Of a stretch of DNA of 64,000 nucleotides, positions 44,121-52,629 are shown piece by piece (positions within the stretch are counted from its first letter, which is position 1; each line of letters opens with the position of its first letter). Source of the DNA: Actinomyces sp. ph3 (GTDB taxonomy: Bacteria > Actinomycetota > Actinomycetes > Actinomycetales > Actinomycetaceae); contig NZ_CAGY01000005.1 in assembly GCF_000308055.1 (NCBI RefSeq), forward strand, positions 124,001-188,000. Direction: 5' to 3'. The notes beneath the pieces are model-generated. The model was not told the origin of the DNA and did not search any database. It was given only the letters and a program-made list of their open reading frames with translations. Both the position numbers and the translations under genes were made by a program.

Positions 44121-45413
44121 CTAAAGGTTTAAAACCTCGAGCAACGGCCGCATCTTGGTCTGGGTCTCCTCCAATTCGCTGCGGGATGATGAATCTGGCA
44201 TGATTCCGCAGCCGGCGAAGATCCTCAAGGTGCGGTCGTTGTTCTCTAATTGACCACAACGCAGAGCAATGCCGAATTCCCCATTTCCCGCACCATCAAT
44301 CCAGCCGACGGGGCCTGAATAACGTTCGCGTTCCGTGCGTTCGTAGGCGTGAATCAGATCCAGTGCGTCATCGGTGGGAGTTCCGCACACTGCGGCAGTC
44401 GGATGCAGTTGGGCCACCGCATCAAGAACGCTTCCCTGGGGGAAAGTTGCATAGACATCAGAACTGAGGTGGGCAATATTGGGAAGAATCAGTACATCGG
44501 GACGTGCGGGCGCTTGAACATCCTGCGCGACAGAAAGAAGCGCGGCCACGACGGACTCGACCGCAAAAAGATGTTCAGAACGATCCTTTAAAGACAGTGG
44601 GAGCGAATCTGCATCCTCGGGTTTGCTACTTCCTGCAAGGACGCGTGAATGGAGTTTTCCCTGGTGAAGGGAGACCAGCATTTCCGGAGTTGCACCAATT
44701 AATCCTGCAACGGCGAAGGTCCAAGTTTGGGGATAACGCTGATGCAGATGCTCAACCAAAGCGGCCTGATCAAAGGGAGAGTCAGAAATGATCGTCATGT
44801 CGCGGGCCATGACAACTTTTCCGGCCTCTTCATTGCGAAGTGCGTCGATGATTTCATCAACCGCGCCGCACCATGCCTCCTCGTTCATAGCGCCAGGGCC
44901 AATACTCAGCGTTTCGGCAGGTGGAAGCTGGTGATCAATAACCTCAGCATCAAAAACAGGTTTGTCGCGCGAATCGATTGAGCTCGTCACCAAGAAACGT
45001 GTCGAACCGCGAGTGATGATGAGAAAAGTCGGTACAACCAGAACACGTTCCCCGTCGTCCTCAAAAGCGCAGGATGCAAATGCAATTGGAAGGACCGGTA
45101 AATCAGGTCCCCAGGCATCGCGCGCACCTTCAGCCCAGTGGATCTGCGCTTTCTCGCGAACTAAATCCCACACTCGCGCGGCTTCGGTGATCGCGGCGTT
45201 TTCCCCGGCCTCGACAAGGGGAGGGCGGTCCTTCCCACGCTGCCAACGCCACGCTTGTCCCCAGCCGACCATGGCCTCGTCGCGAATCCACGCGCAAACT
45301 TCAGAGGTAGGGAGGAAAGAAGTCAATGGAAGATGCCCGTGAGGGGAGGAAGGATCGATGCGCTCAACCCAGCAGTACAGGGTAGGGATCGGCGAAAAGT
45401 GTCCGGAGGGCAT
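44121..45413 (-). CDS. menF: Isochorismate synthase
   Basis: MenF isomerises chorismate to isochorismate, the entry step of menaquinone synthesis. The 430-residue chorismate-binding fold has KVVMARDMTIIS, FAVAGLIGATPEMLVSL, HLSSDVYATF and the signature HPTAAVCGTPTDDALDLI, then YSGPVGWIDG. In a window with menD and no salicylate or siderophore genes, menaquinone is the logical use. It is divergent from menG, with 74 bases between the starts. Confidence 0.93.
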   Translation of the reverse strand: MPSGHFSPIPTLYCWVERIDPSSPHGHLPLTSFLPTSEVCAWIRDEAMVGWGQAWRWQRGKDRPPLVEAGENAAITEAARVWDLVREKAQIHWAEGARDAWGPDLPVLPIAFASCAFEDDGERVLVVPTFLIITRGSTRFLVTSSIDSRDKPVFDAEVIDHQLPPAETLSIGPGAMNEEAWCGAVDEIIDALRNEEAGKVVMARDMTIISDSPFDQAALVEHLHQRYPQTWTFAVAGLIGATPEMLVSLHQGKLHSRVLAGSSKPEDADSLPLSLKDRSEHLFAVESVVAALLSVAQDVQAPARPDVLILPNIAHLSSDVYATFPQGSVLDAVAQLHPTAAVCGTPTDDALDLIHAYERTERERYSGPVGWIDGAGNGEFGIALRCGQLENNDRTLRIFAGCGIMPDSSSRSELEETQTKMRPLLEVLNL

Positions 45414-45487
45414 GGTTCAATGCTAGTGCTTTGCGTGAGCTTCCACTTAAGTGTGCCGATGTGGCGCGTAAATGGGAAAATGTATGC

Positions 45488-46204
45488 ATGAGTGAACAGA
45501 CTGCCTCCCAGCAGCGTCGAGCAGATCTTGGAAAGTCTCAAGATCAAGTGGCCGCAATGTTTGATGATGTCTCTTCGCGTTATGACGTGATGAATGCACT
45601 GCTGAGCGGCGGAATGAATTTTGTCTGGCTGAAGGCTTTGACCAATGCGCTGGCGCCGAAGCCCTCGGATCGGATTTTGGACCTAGCAGCTGGAACGGGT
45701 GCCTCCTCTGCAGAGATTGCGCGCAGCGGTGCGCGCGTTGTTGCCTGCGATCTTTCCGCCGGCATGATCGAGGTAGGACGCAATCGTCACCCCGACATTG
45801 AATTCGTCCAAGGCGACGCGATGGATCTTCCTTTTGAAGATCAGTCTTTCGATGCTGTCACCATTTCCTACGGTCTGCGAAATGTTCCAGATCCCAAGCG
45901 TGCACTGGAGGAAATGGCTCGCGTTGTGCGCCCCGGCGGGCGACTGGTCGTCTGCGAATTTTCGACACCGACCTCTGTGCCTCTGCGTGCGGGGTATTCA
46001 TTGCACCTCCAGTATGTGATGCCGCTGGTTGCGCGCCTAGCTTCTTCAGATGACGTCGCCTATGACTACTTGGCGGAGTCGATTCGCGAGTGGCCCGATG
46101 CTCCCGAAGTTGCACACTTGATTGCCGAGGCCGGGTGGAGTGACGTCCAATACCGTTACCTGACGGGTGGGATCGTTGCTCTTCATCGCGCTGTGAAGCA
46201 CTGA
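45488..46204 (+). CDS. menG: Demethylmenaquinone methyltransferase
   Basis: MenG (UbiE family) transfers a methyl group from SAM to demethylmenaquinone, completing menaquinone. The SAM-binding motif is ILDLAAGTGASSAEIA, with VACDLSAGMIEVG, DAVTISYGLRNVPDPKRALE and RVVRPGGRLVVCEFS downstream, all diagnostic for the UbiE/MenG family. The ATG at 45488 is preferred over an upstream ATG at 45431 because the extra residues are not family-like; the protein is then 238 residues. In many actinobacteria the next gene is the geranylgeranyl reductase; here that gene lies 9.6 kb away, past the second sugar cassette. Confidence 0.95.
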   Translation: MSEQTASQQRRADLGKSQDQVAAMFDDVSSRYDVMNALLSGGMNFVWLKALTNALAPKPSDRILDLAAGTGASSAEIARSGARVVACDLSAGMIEVGRNRHPDIEFVQGDAMDLPFEDQSFDAVTISYGLRNVPDPKRALEEMARVVRPGGRLVVCEFSTPTSVPLRAGYSLHLQYVMPLVARLASSDDVAYDYLAESIREWPDAPEVAHLIAEAGWSDVQYRYLTGGIVALHRAVKH

Positions 46205-46257
46205 AGTTCCGCAGGTTTTTGCTCGAGTGAGGAGTCGGAGCTTCTCGCTTGGGGACT

Positions 46258-46278
46258 TTGTCAAGACCTTTGCATAAG
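46258..46278. promoter_or_regulatory. Candidate ROK-repressor operator upstream of the Gfo/Idh gene
   Basis: TTGTCAAGACC followed by TTTGCATAAG matches the reverse complement of the dyad at 50629-50647 (with two flanking bases) at 17 of 21 positions by eye. It overlaps a possible -35 element, as expected for a repressor site. Confidence 0.5.
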
Positions 46279-46299
46279 TGGGGGTAGAGAGCGCATAAT
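46270..46299 (+). promoter_or_regulatory. Candidate promoter of the Gfo/Idh gene
   Basis: TTGCAT, an 18-base spacer and CATAAT lie 37 bases before the start codon. The -10 is good, the -35 weak and overlapped by the operator candidate. Confidence 0.35.
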
Positions 46300-46321
46300 A
46301 GGGGTGTCAAAGATGACCCCT
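46300..46321 (+). other. Leader hairpin before the Gfo/Idh gene
   Basis: AGGGG and TCA arms (with a TG bulge) pair with TGACCCCT around AAGA, ending five bases before the GGAG ribosome site. It could affect translation or mRNA stability. Confidence 0.4.
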
Positions 46322-46335
46322 GAATGGAGCTAAAA

Positions 46336-47517
46336 ATGTCTGCACCCCTACGTGTTGGCGTGATTGGTTTGGGCGCACGGTGCGTCATTGCCGAGAATTG
46401 CCACAAAGCCACGATTCCTGCAGAACTGGTTGGAGGATGCGATCCCAATCCCGCGATGCGCCAGCGCGCGACAGAAGTTTTGGGTGATTACCCGTGGTTT
46501 GAAACCCTCGATGAGCTGCTGGAACTGGGCATTGACTGCGCAATTGTTACCAGCCCTGATGACACTCACGAAGACATCACCTGCGCGCTTTTGGAAGCTG
46601 GGGTTGCGGTCTATCTGGAAAAGCCGATCGCGATCACTATTGAGGGTTCTGATCGCGTTCTTGAAACCGCGTACAGGACCAAGACTCCGCTCTATGTGGG
46701 CCACAACATGCGACACATGGCGGTTGTGCGCATTCTGCGTCAAGTCGTCCAAGATGGTCTGATTGGTGAGGTCCGAGCAATTTGGTGCCGTCACTTTGTG
46801 GGCAATGGCGGTGACTATTACTTCAAGGATTGGCATGCAGATCGCAGTCGAACGACTGGGCTGCTGCTTCAGAAAGCTGCGCACGACATTGATGTCATGA
46901 ACTGGCTGTCTGATTCCGTCCCCGAGCGTGTCGTTGGCATGGGAGATCTCATGCTCTACGGAAAGCTTAGTGATCGCAGCGGGCAGAAGTCTGATGCGGT
47001 GATGAGTGACTGGTTCTCTTTCGACAACTGGCCGCCCGCGTCTCTGACCGGTCTTAATCCCGTGATTGATGTCGAGGATGTCTCCATGCTCATGATGAGG
47101 CAGGCTTCTGGCACTCTGATTTCCTACGAACAGTGCCACTTCACTCCCGATTACTGGCGTAACTACACCGTGATTGGAACCGAAGGTCGAGCGGAAAACT
47201 TTGGCGATGGTGAAGGCGGGGTTGTTCGCGTATGGAAGCACCGCAGTGGATGGGAGCCCACTGGCGATATCGAGATCCCCATTAAGGGTGATGCTGGCGG
47301 ACACGATGATGCCGATGTCGCAACGATGGACGAGTTCTTGCGCTTTGTTGCCAAGGGTGATCGGACCGATACGACGCCGCTGGGGGCTCGCGAGGCCGTT
47401 GCTGCGGGAGTGCTGGCCACCAAGTCACTGCGTGAGGGTTCTCTTCCCTTTGATGTCCCGCGTGTCAGTCCTGAATTGACGAGGTACTTCGAGAATAACC
47501 AGGATCGAGGAGCCTGA
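46336..47517 (+). CDS. Gfo/Idh/MocA-family NAD(P)-dependent oxidoreductase
   Basis: The 393-residue enzyme has the Rossmann motif VGVIGLGARCVIAENCHKA at its N-terminus, the family motif YLEKPIAITIEGSDRVLETA with its catalytic EKP, and the active-site HxxD in LLLQKAAHDIDVMNWL. Members oxidise sugars or polyols, and some (GH109) hydrolyse glycosides through an oxidised intermediate. GGAG six bases before ATG 46336 decides the start. It is a single-gene unit next to a ROK repressor and galactoside genes, so a sugar or sugar derivative is the likely substrate. The exact reaction is unknown. Confidence 0.9.
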   Translation: MSAPLRVGVIGLGARCVIAENCHKATIPAELVGGCDPNPAMRQRATEVLGDYPWFETLDELLELGIDCAIVTSPDDTHEDITCALLEAGVAVYLEKPIAITIEGSDRVLETAYRTKTPLYVGHNMRHMAVVRILRQVVQDGLIGEVRAIWCRHFVGNGGDYYFKDWHADRSRTTGLLLQKAAHDIDVMNWLSDSVPERVVGMGDLMLYGKLSDRSGQKSDAVMSDWFSFDNWPPASLTGLNPVIDVEDVSMLMMRQASGTLISYEQCHFTPDYWRNYTVIGTEGRAENFGDGEGGVVRVWKHRSGWEPTGDIEIPIKGDAGGHDDADVATMDEFLRFVAKGDRTDTTPLGAREAVAAGVLATKSLREGSLPFDVPRVSPELTRYFENNQDRGA

Positions 47518-47533
47518 GACTCAGGTGAAAAGT

Positions 47534-47557
47534 GGGGGGTGGCTGTGGCCACCCCCC
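47534..47557 (+). terminator. Intrinsic terminator after the Gfo/Idh gene
   Basis: GGGGGGTGGC and GCCACCCCCC form a 10-bp stem around TGTG, shortly followed by TCTTTT. Confidence 0.88.
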
Positions 47558-47580
47558 CAATCTTTTAGGACACGATCAAT

Positions 47581-48741
47581 TTAGGAGACGATCTGAATAA
47601 CTTCCGATGCGGGGAGTAATTGCTCTCCGCACGCGTGGGCTGTAATTTGGTCGATTCCGCGGCATACAGCACCTTGAACCACTCCGCGTCCGCCGAGCTG
47701 AGAGACGCGGATTTCGGGCATGTGGATCGTGAGTTCTTCGAGGCGTGAAGAAAACTCATCCTTCCACAGGTCTGCGGATGCCGAGATACCGCCGCCAAGG
47801 ATGAGAACTTCTGGGTCAATCGTCAGGATCAGCGCTGCTGCTCCAAGGGCAAGGTCTCGCGCGAATTCTTTGATAATCCGCGTTGCTTCTGCGTCGCCAT
47901 CCCTCATCCGGTCGCATACCCACCGCGCTGCTGAGCGATGAGAGAGGTCAGCAGGAAGCTGTGAGTGTGTTAAGAAATGTGCGGGCGTCTTGTACCAATT
48001 GAGGTGGGGGAGTGCACCGATTTCTCCAGCCGCACCGGCTGAGCCCCGACAGACCTTTCCGTCAATCATGAAGGACGCGCCAATTCGTGCACCCGCCATG
48101 ATGTAGACAGCAGAAGAAACATCTTGCGCCTGGCCAAGGTGAGACTCTGCATCCAGAGCGCACTTACAGTCATTCTCAACGGTAACTGGGCGTTTGTAGC
48201 GTGCCTGAAGCTCTTGAACCATTGGCACGCTCTCCCAACCGGGAAGAGGACCGCCGAAAGGCATTCTTCCGGCCTCGTCAACGGGGCCGGTAACTGCGAC
48301 CGAAATCAGTGCGAGACCGTCTCGATAGGACGGGTTTTTCTCAAGGGTGTGGGAAATAGTGTGCTGAACAGCTTCCATTCGCCTTGGAGCAGCTGAAGAA
48401 GGGGCCAATTCGGTTTCTTCTGCGCACTTTTCTTCACCGCATAGATCGGTCAAGGAAGTTGCGATTCGGTTTGCCCCAATATCGACACCCAAGACGAAAC
48501 CCGACTCTGAACGGAAACGGTAGCGCTTTGCGGGGCGCCCGGTCGGAGGTGAGGTCGGTGGCAGGGATTGGACCCATCCCAAACGCTCAAGATCAGTGAT
48601 CGTTGCATTGACCGAAGTGCGTGAGAGGCCCGTTGCGGCAGCAATTTGAGAGGAAGTTGTGTCCTCAATAGCGCGCAGGTGCGCGAGCACCGCGAGGGAA
48701 TTCATTTCCCTGATGCGGTCGGGGCCGTAGGTCTGAGTCAT
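47581..48741 (-). CDS. ROK-family transcriptional repressor
   Basis: The 386-residue protein has an N-terminal MarR/winged-helix DNA-binding domain (EDTTSSQIAAATGLSRTSVN, ATITDLERLGWV) and a C-terminal ROK sugar-sensing domain (FVLGVDIGANRIATSLTDL, VTVENDCKCAL, GAAGEIGALPHLNW, LILGGGISASADLW). The zinc CxCGxxGC motif of many ROK repressors is not present. It lies between the oxidoreductase gene and the surface-protein/importer genes and most likely controls them from the TTGTCAA-type sites described here. The inducer is probably a galactoside or its breakdown product (inference). Confidence 0.92.
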   Translation of the reverse strand: MTQTYGPDRIREMNSLAVLAHLRAIEDTTSSQIAAATGLSRTSVNATITDLERLGWVQSLPPTSPPTGRPAKRYRFRSESGFVLGVDIGANRIATSLTDLCGEEKCAEETELAPSSAAPRRMEAVQHTISHTLEKNPSYRDGLALISVAVTGPVDEAGRMPFGGPLPGWESVPMVQELQARYKRPVTVENDCKCALDAESHLGQAQDVSSAVYIMAGARIGASFMIDGKVCRGSAGAAGEIGALPHLNWYKTPAHFLTHSQLPADLSHRSAARWVCDRMRDGDAEATRIIKEFARDLALGAAALILTIDPEVLILGGGISASADLWKDEFSSRLEELTIHMPEIRVSQLGGRGVVQGAVCRGIDQITAHACGEQLLPASEVIQIVS

Positions 48742-48770
48742 GGCTCTCTCTTCGTTGGGATGAGACCAAT

Positions 48771-48810
48771 TCAGCGTAGGCCCAGGAAGGAAATCCTGAG
48801 CCTACGCTGA
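48771..48810 (-). terminator. Long hairpin between surface protein and ROK repressor genes
   Basis: TCAGCGTAGGC pairs with GCCTACGCTGA, and inside CAGGA pairs with TCCTG around AGGAAA, with one mismatch between the two stems. It would end or attenuate the minus-strand transcript of the surface protein before the repressor gene, though no U-tract follows. Confidence 0.75.
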
Positions 48811-48857
48811 TAGGCGAGTCGAATAATTCTGAATACTCGACAGTTGCGACGCCTATC
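48809..48857 (-). other. Second inverted repeat overlapping the surface protein stop codon
   Basis: GATAGGC and GCCTATC are the outer arms; GTCGA and TCGAC pair further inside. It abuts the hairpin at 48771-48810, giving two tandem structures in one short 3' region. Confidence 0.5.
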
Positions 48858-50553
48858 AGGCGCGCGTGCGGCGAATCAGAAGGGCTCCAAGCCCAAGCGC
48901 CCCCGCTGCGATTGCAAGAACAGCGCCACCGACGGTGCCGGTGCGCGCCAGCTTCGTCTTGGGGGCTTCTGCACTCTGCTTTTCAGTAGAAGTGCTAGCT
49001 GCCTTGGCTTCAGTGGAACCGCCGGGCGTGTTCGAGTCATTGCCCTTTGGCGTGGAAGGCAGAGCCGGAAGCGAGGTGCCCAAAGACACCGTTCCCAGGC
49101 TCAAGTAGCCGGGAAGGGTTGTGCCCATTGCTTCGTTTGCAAATGCCACAGGTACGCCATTGGGTAGCGGATTGACAACCCGAAGGACTGCAGTGAGATC
49201 TCCGCTTGCGGGGGCGGTAGCTGCCTGGGCGCCACGTTCTCCAGCGCCACTGCTCAGGTCAAGCGTGGCCTCGACAGTCGTTGAAGATCCGGGCTGAACA
49301 GAGGGAAGCGGGGACTCAATGGTCTTGGAAACGACCTTCTCTCCCTTGCTGTTTACCAGCGCGACCTCGATTGGCCAATTCGCGTAGAAGGGGGCGAGGC
49401 CGGTGTTAGCGATCTCTGCTTCGACGGTGACGGAGGAATCCTTCACGGTCGTCCGAGCCTTCTTAGCGCTCAGGGTGTAGCCCATGAGGGCATTTGCTTC
49501 CTTTGCTCGCTCCAGGTCTGCGCCCTTGTATCCGACAAGGAAAGCCTTGTGGTTGATGAGCCAAGTCGCGTGGGTGGCCTTGATGGACTCAATCATGTCG
49601 AAATTGCGACCCTGTGCTTTTTCTGCTTCCGCACCCGGGCAATTCAAAGGCTGAGAGAAGATGCAGGTCTGCAATGGCGGGTAGACTTCGCCACCGATCG
49701 GAACGTTCTGCCATGCCTTGTCTTCGCCCTGATTCTTCATGTGTGCCATGAAGTGCCAGTCAACATTGTCAAGGGTTGAGTAGGCGAAAGAGTCATCGTG
49801 GTAGCCCATGTGGTGGGCCTTCGTTGCCTCGGTGGGAAGGCGGTACAGAATGTGGGTGTCGTTGAATGCGCTGTCCCATGCGGCAACCAGCTTGGCACGG
49901 AATTCGTCGCTGGGCATCCAGTTTTCACCCTTGGGGTTGTCTGCGCTCACTTCGCCGTTCATGGGCCACGTGTGGTCTTCTCCCCAGAAACCGATGAGTC
50001 CGGCGGTCAGATAACCCACGCGCGCATCACCGTCATACTTTTCGCCCAGTGCCTTGACGAAATCAAGCATCATTTCCTGAACACGGGGGTCGTTGTAGTC
50101 GGGCGAGAATGATACGCGATTGTTATCAAAGACCGTGTAGGTACGGGAAGTGTTGATTCCTTCATCGATGAGATACTGCGGAACTCCGGACTTCCTGGTG
50201 GGGTAGTCAAGGTAGAAACGGAACACTGCTTGGTGGCCGCGGGAGGCAATAGCATCGAGCATCTTGTCGACCTTGCTCCAGTCGTAGACACCCTTTGCGG
50301 TGACAACGTCACTGACAGGGAAGTAAGTCCATTCCATCGTGTAGGGAAGCGCGCCTTCTGCGGCAGGCAACTCGCTTCCATCGTCGGGCGCGAAGGGGAA
50401 GAAACCCTTGAGAGGGTTGGAAACGGGGGCCGGGGCGCTCTTGAGTTGCGTCCATTCCCCATTTCCTGAATCCGAGGCCGTGGCCGGCAGGGCGGCAATC
50501 GTCAGTGCCGTCGCGAGTGCGCCTGAGAGAAGAAAAGCTGGTGTTTTTCTCAT
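48856..50553 (-). CDS. Sortase-anchored DUF4832-type surface protein (possible glycosidase)
   Basis: The 565-residue product has a signal peptide (LLSGALATALTIAALPATAS), a domain of about 350 residues, a beta-sandwich-like region (KDSSVTVEAEIANTGLAPFY), a Ser/Thr/Lys stalk, and the sorting signal LARTG followed by a hydrophobic helix and RRTRA. LAxTG is the form used by class E sortases of actinobacteria. The main domain (PYTMEWTYFPVSDV, GVYDWSKVDKMLDAIASRGH, AGLIGFWGEDHTWPMNGE) resembles DUF4832-type TIM-barrel proteins, whose reaction is not established. AAAGGA precedes ATG 50553; the frame is open to 50589. It is divergent from an importer and alpha-galactosidase, so cleavage of galactose-containing glycans at the cell surface is a reasonable guess. 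Confidence 0.8.
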   Translation of the reverse strand: MRKTPAFLLSGALATALTIAALPATASDSGNGEWTQLKSAPAPVSNPLKGFFPFAPDDGSELPAAEGALPYTMEWTYFPVSDVVTAKGVYDWSKVDKMLDAIASRGHQAVFRFYLDYPTRKSGVPQYLIDEGINTSRTYTVFDNNRVSFSPDYNDPRVQEMMLDFVKALGEKYDGDARVGYLTAGLIGFWGEDHTWPMNGEVSADNPKGENWMPSDEFRAKLVAAWDSAFNDTHILYRLPTEATKAHHMGYHDDSFAYSTLDNVDWHFMAHMKNQGEDKAWQNVPIGGEVYPPLQTCIFSQPLNCPGAEAEKAQGRNFDMIESIKATHATWLINHKAFLVGYKGADLERAKEANALMGYTLSAKKARTTVKDSSVTVEAEIANTGLAPFYANWPIEVALVNSKGEKVVSKTIESPLPSVQPGSSTTVEATLDLSSGAGERGAQAATAPASGDLTAVLRVVNPLPNGVPVAFANEAMGTTLPGYLSLGTVSLGTSLPALPSTPKGNDSNTPGGSTEAKAASTSTEKQSAEAPKTKLARTGTVGGAVLAIAAGALGLGALLIRRTRA

Positions 50554-50628
50554 CGTCGAGAGTCCTTTCGGGCGATTGAGCTCTGTCATTGAGCTCGTGA
50601 CAAGTAGTGAAGCAGAGTGGGATCAGCT

Positions 50629-50647
50629 TTGTCAATGGTCTTGACAA
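50629..50647. promoter_or_regulatory. Palindromic operator in the divergent promoter of the second cassette
   Basis: TTGTCAATGGTCTTGACAA is a perfect 7-bp inverted repeat with a 5-base spacer. It contains a consensus -35 hexamer (TTGACA) on each strand, so a bound repressor would block both divergent promoters. The ROK protein encoded nearby is the obvious candidate. Confidence 0.65.
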
Positions 50648-50700
50648 ACTTTGTTCAAGGTGTTTAATTAGTGCCTGTCACAGCAATGGAGGTGTACTCA

Positions 50701-51708
50701 ATGAAGAGCCCCACACTTGCGGAAGACCGGTCAGGGACCGGTTCTGATTCGCAGAAAACCAGCGCGCAACAGGGAGCGCAGCTGGCAGGCAAGAAGCAGG
50801 GTCTGCGCTCGAGCGCAGATGCGGCTGGAACTCGCACGCTCAAGCGTCGCGATGATCGCCGGGCAGCAGCTATCTTCCTCATTCCAACCTTCATCGGTTT
50901 CTTCATCTTCTACGTCTACCCCGCACTTCGGGGCCTGTGGTACTCATTCACAGACTTCAACCTGATCGGCGAGGCCAACTGGGTTGGCCTGGACAACTAC
51001 AGCAAGGCAATTGCCGATAAGGAAGTCTGGAACGCCTTCAAAGTCACCATTGCTTACGCGCTGTACAACATCGTGGGACAGACTTTCCTCGGATTGCTTC
51101 TTGCAGCACTCATGCAGCGATTTGCTCGCGCAACCTGGGTTCGCTCACTCTTGCTCTTGCCGTGGCTTGTTCCCAATGTCGCCATCGCGCTGATCTGGGG
51201 ATGGCTCCTCGATTCGAATATCGGTTTTGTTACTCACCTACTTTCAATGGTTGGTGTTGATGGCGTGACTTTCTACAACGCCAACGCAGCAATGCCGATC
51301 GTCGCTGGAATTAATATCTGGGCCTACACCGGATACACCGCACTGCTTTTATACGCAGGCATGCTGCAGATCCCCGGTGAACTCTATGAAAGTGCGTCGC
51401 TAGATGGTGCTGGCGAGACGCGAATGTTCTTCGGAATTACGCTTCCGCTTCTGCGTCCTGTTTTGGTTCTGGTCCTGGTCATGGGTCTGATTGGATCCTT
51501 CCAGATCTTCGATACGGTTCAGATCGGTTACGCCGGACATCCAATTCCCGCAGTTCGCGTCATTTACTACTACATCTACCAGCAGGGCTTCACCTTCCTG
51601 AAGATGGGCTACGCCTCGGCCGTCGCAATGCTCCTGGTTGTCGTTCTGGCAATCTTCACTGCAATCCAATTGCGCCTCATGCGCGCCGGCTCGTCGGATC
51701 TGGCCTAA
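50701..51708 (+). CDS. ABC sugar transporter permease (second cassette, first subunit)
   Basis: The 335-residue MalF-type permease has a hydrophilic, charged N-terminal extension of about 55 residues and then six transmembrane helices. The EAA-type loop is ESASLDGAGETRMFFGITLP. GGAGGTG upstream of ATG 50701 fixes the start, although the frame is open from 50671. It is the first gene of a four-gene operon ending in an alpha-galactosidase. Confidence 0.92.
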   Translation: MKSPTLAEDRSGTGSDSQKTSAQQGAQLAGKKQGLRSSADAAGTRTLKRRDDRRAAAIFLIPTFIGFFIFYVYPALRGLWYSFTDFNLIGEANWVGLDNYSKAIADKEVWNAFKVTIAYALYNIVGQTFLGLLLAALMQRFARATWVRSLLLLPWLVPNVAIALIWGWLLDSNIGFVTHLLSMVGVDGVTFYNANAAMPIVAGINIWAYTGYTALLLYAGMLQIPGELYESASLDGAGETRMFFGITLPLLRPVLVLVLVMGLIGSFQIFDTVQIGYAGHPIPAVRVIYYYIYQQGFTFLKMGYASAVAMLLVVVLAIFTAIQLRLMRAGSSDLA

Positions 51709-51719
51709 GGGGACCAATC

Positions 51720-52598
51720 ATGCTCAAGAAATTCCAACCTTCCAAAGTTGTCGCGTGGGCAATCATTGCGATCGCAGTTCTTGTGACGGTTTTCCCCTTC
51801 TATTGGATGATCCGCACGGCGATCACACCGCAGGCCGATCTCATTGCCGAATCAACGAGGCTGTGGCCATCGCACCCGACGATGATTAATTTCAAGCGAA
51901 TTCTTGGATTGGTTTCCGTTGAAGAAGCCATGGCAGCCGGTGGTAGTGGAGCAACGATCAACTTCGCTATTGCAACAACGAACTCGCTGATTTACGCGGG
52001 CGGTATTGCCATCATTCAGACCTTCTTCGCTTCATGCGCGGCCTACGCTTTCGCCCGTTTGAAGTTCCCCTTCAAAAATGCGCTCTTTGCGTGCGTCATT
52101 GGTGCGCTCATGATCCCCGGGATCTTCTCGCTTCTGCCGAACTACGTGTTGATTAAGCAGCTTGGCTGGCTGAACACGATGCAGGGCATGATGCTTCCCG
52201 CACTTTTCATGGCACCCTTCTCAATCTTCTTCCTGCGGCAGTTCTTCCTCTCCCTGCCTCGGGAAGTGGAGGAAGCGGCAATGCTTGACGGATTGGGACC
52301 CGTCCGCCGTTTCTTCAAAGTAACCATCCCCATGTCCGCAGGACCAATCATGACGATGACCCTCATTACGATCATCGGCATGTGGAAAGACTTCCTCTGG
52401 CCGCTGCTGACCGGGCGCGAAGGCGCTCAGCTCCTCACCGTTGCTCTGGGAATTTTCCAGCAGCAATCGCCCAATAGGGCACCCGACTGGACCGGACTCA
52501 TGGCAGGGTCAACGCTCAGCGTCATCCCGGTCCTGATCCTCCTGATTCTCATGGGACGCAAGCTGGTTGAGTCCCTGAACTTCTCTGGAATCAAATAG
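51720..52598 (+). CDS. ABC sugar transporter permease (second cassette, second subunit)
   Basis: This MalG-type permease of 292 residues has about six hydrophobic helices and the EAA loop EEAAMLDGLGPVRRFFKVTI. It lies 11 bases after the first permease gene. No ATPase gene is found in the operon, so the importer probably uses a shared MsmK/UgpC-like ATPase from elsewhere. Confidence 0.92.
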   Translation: MLKKFQPSKVVAWAIIAIAVLVTVFPFYWMIRTAITPQADLIAESTRLWPSHPTMINFKRILGLVSVEEAMAAGGSGATINFAIATTNSLIYAGGIAIIQTFFASCAAYAFARLKFPFKNALFACVIGALMIPGIFSLLPNYVLIKQLGWLNTMQGMMLPALFMAPFSIFFLRQFFLSLPREVEEAAMLDGLGPVRRFFKVTIPMSAGPIMTMTLITIIGMWKDFLWPLLTGREGAQLLTVALGIFQQQSPNRAPDWTGLMAGSTLSVIPVLILLILMGRKLVESLNFSGIK

Positions 52599-52629
52599 CA
52601 CGAAAGTGCCTGAAGAGAAAGAACCACAC

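Noticed and set aside
46348-47304. 318-codon minus-strand frame opposite the Gfo/Idh gene
   Set aside because: Antisense to an intact enzyme with all motifs; no initiation signal.
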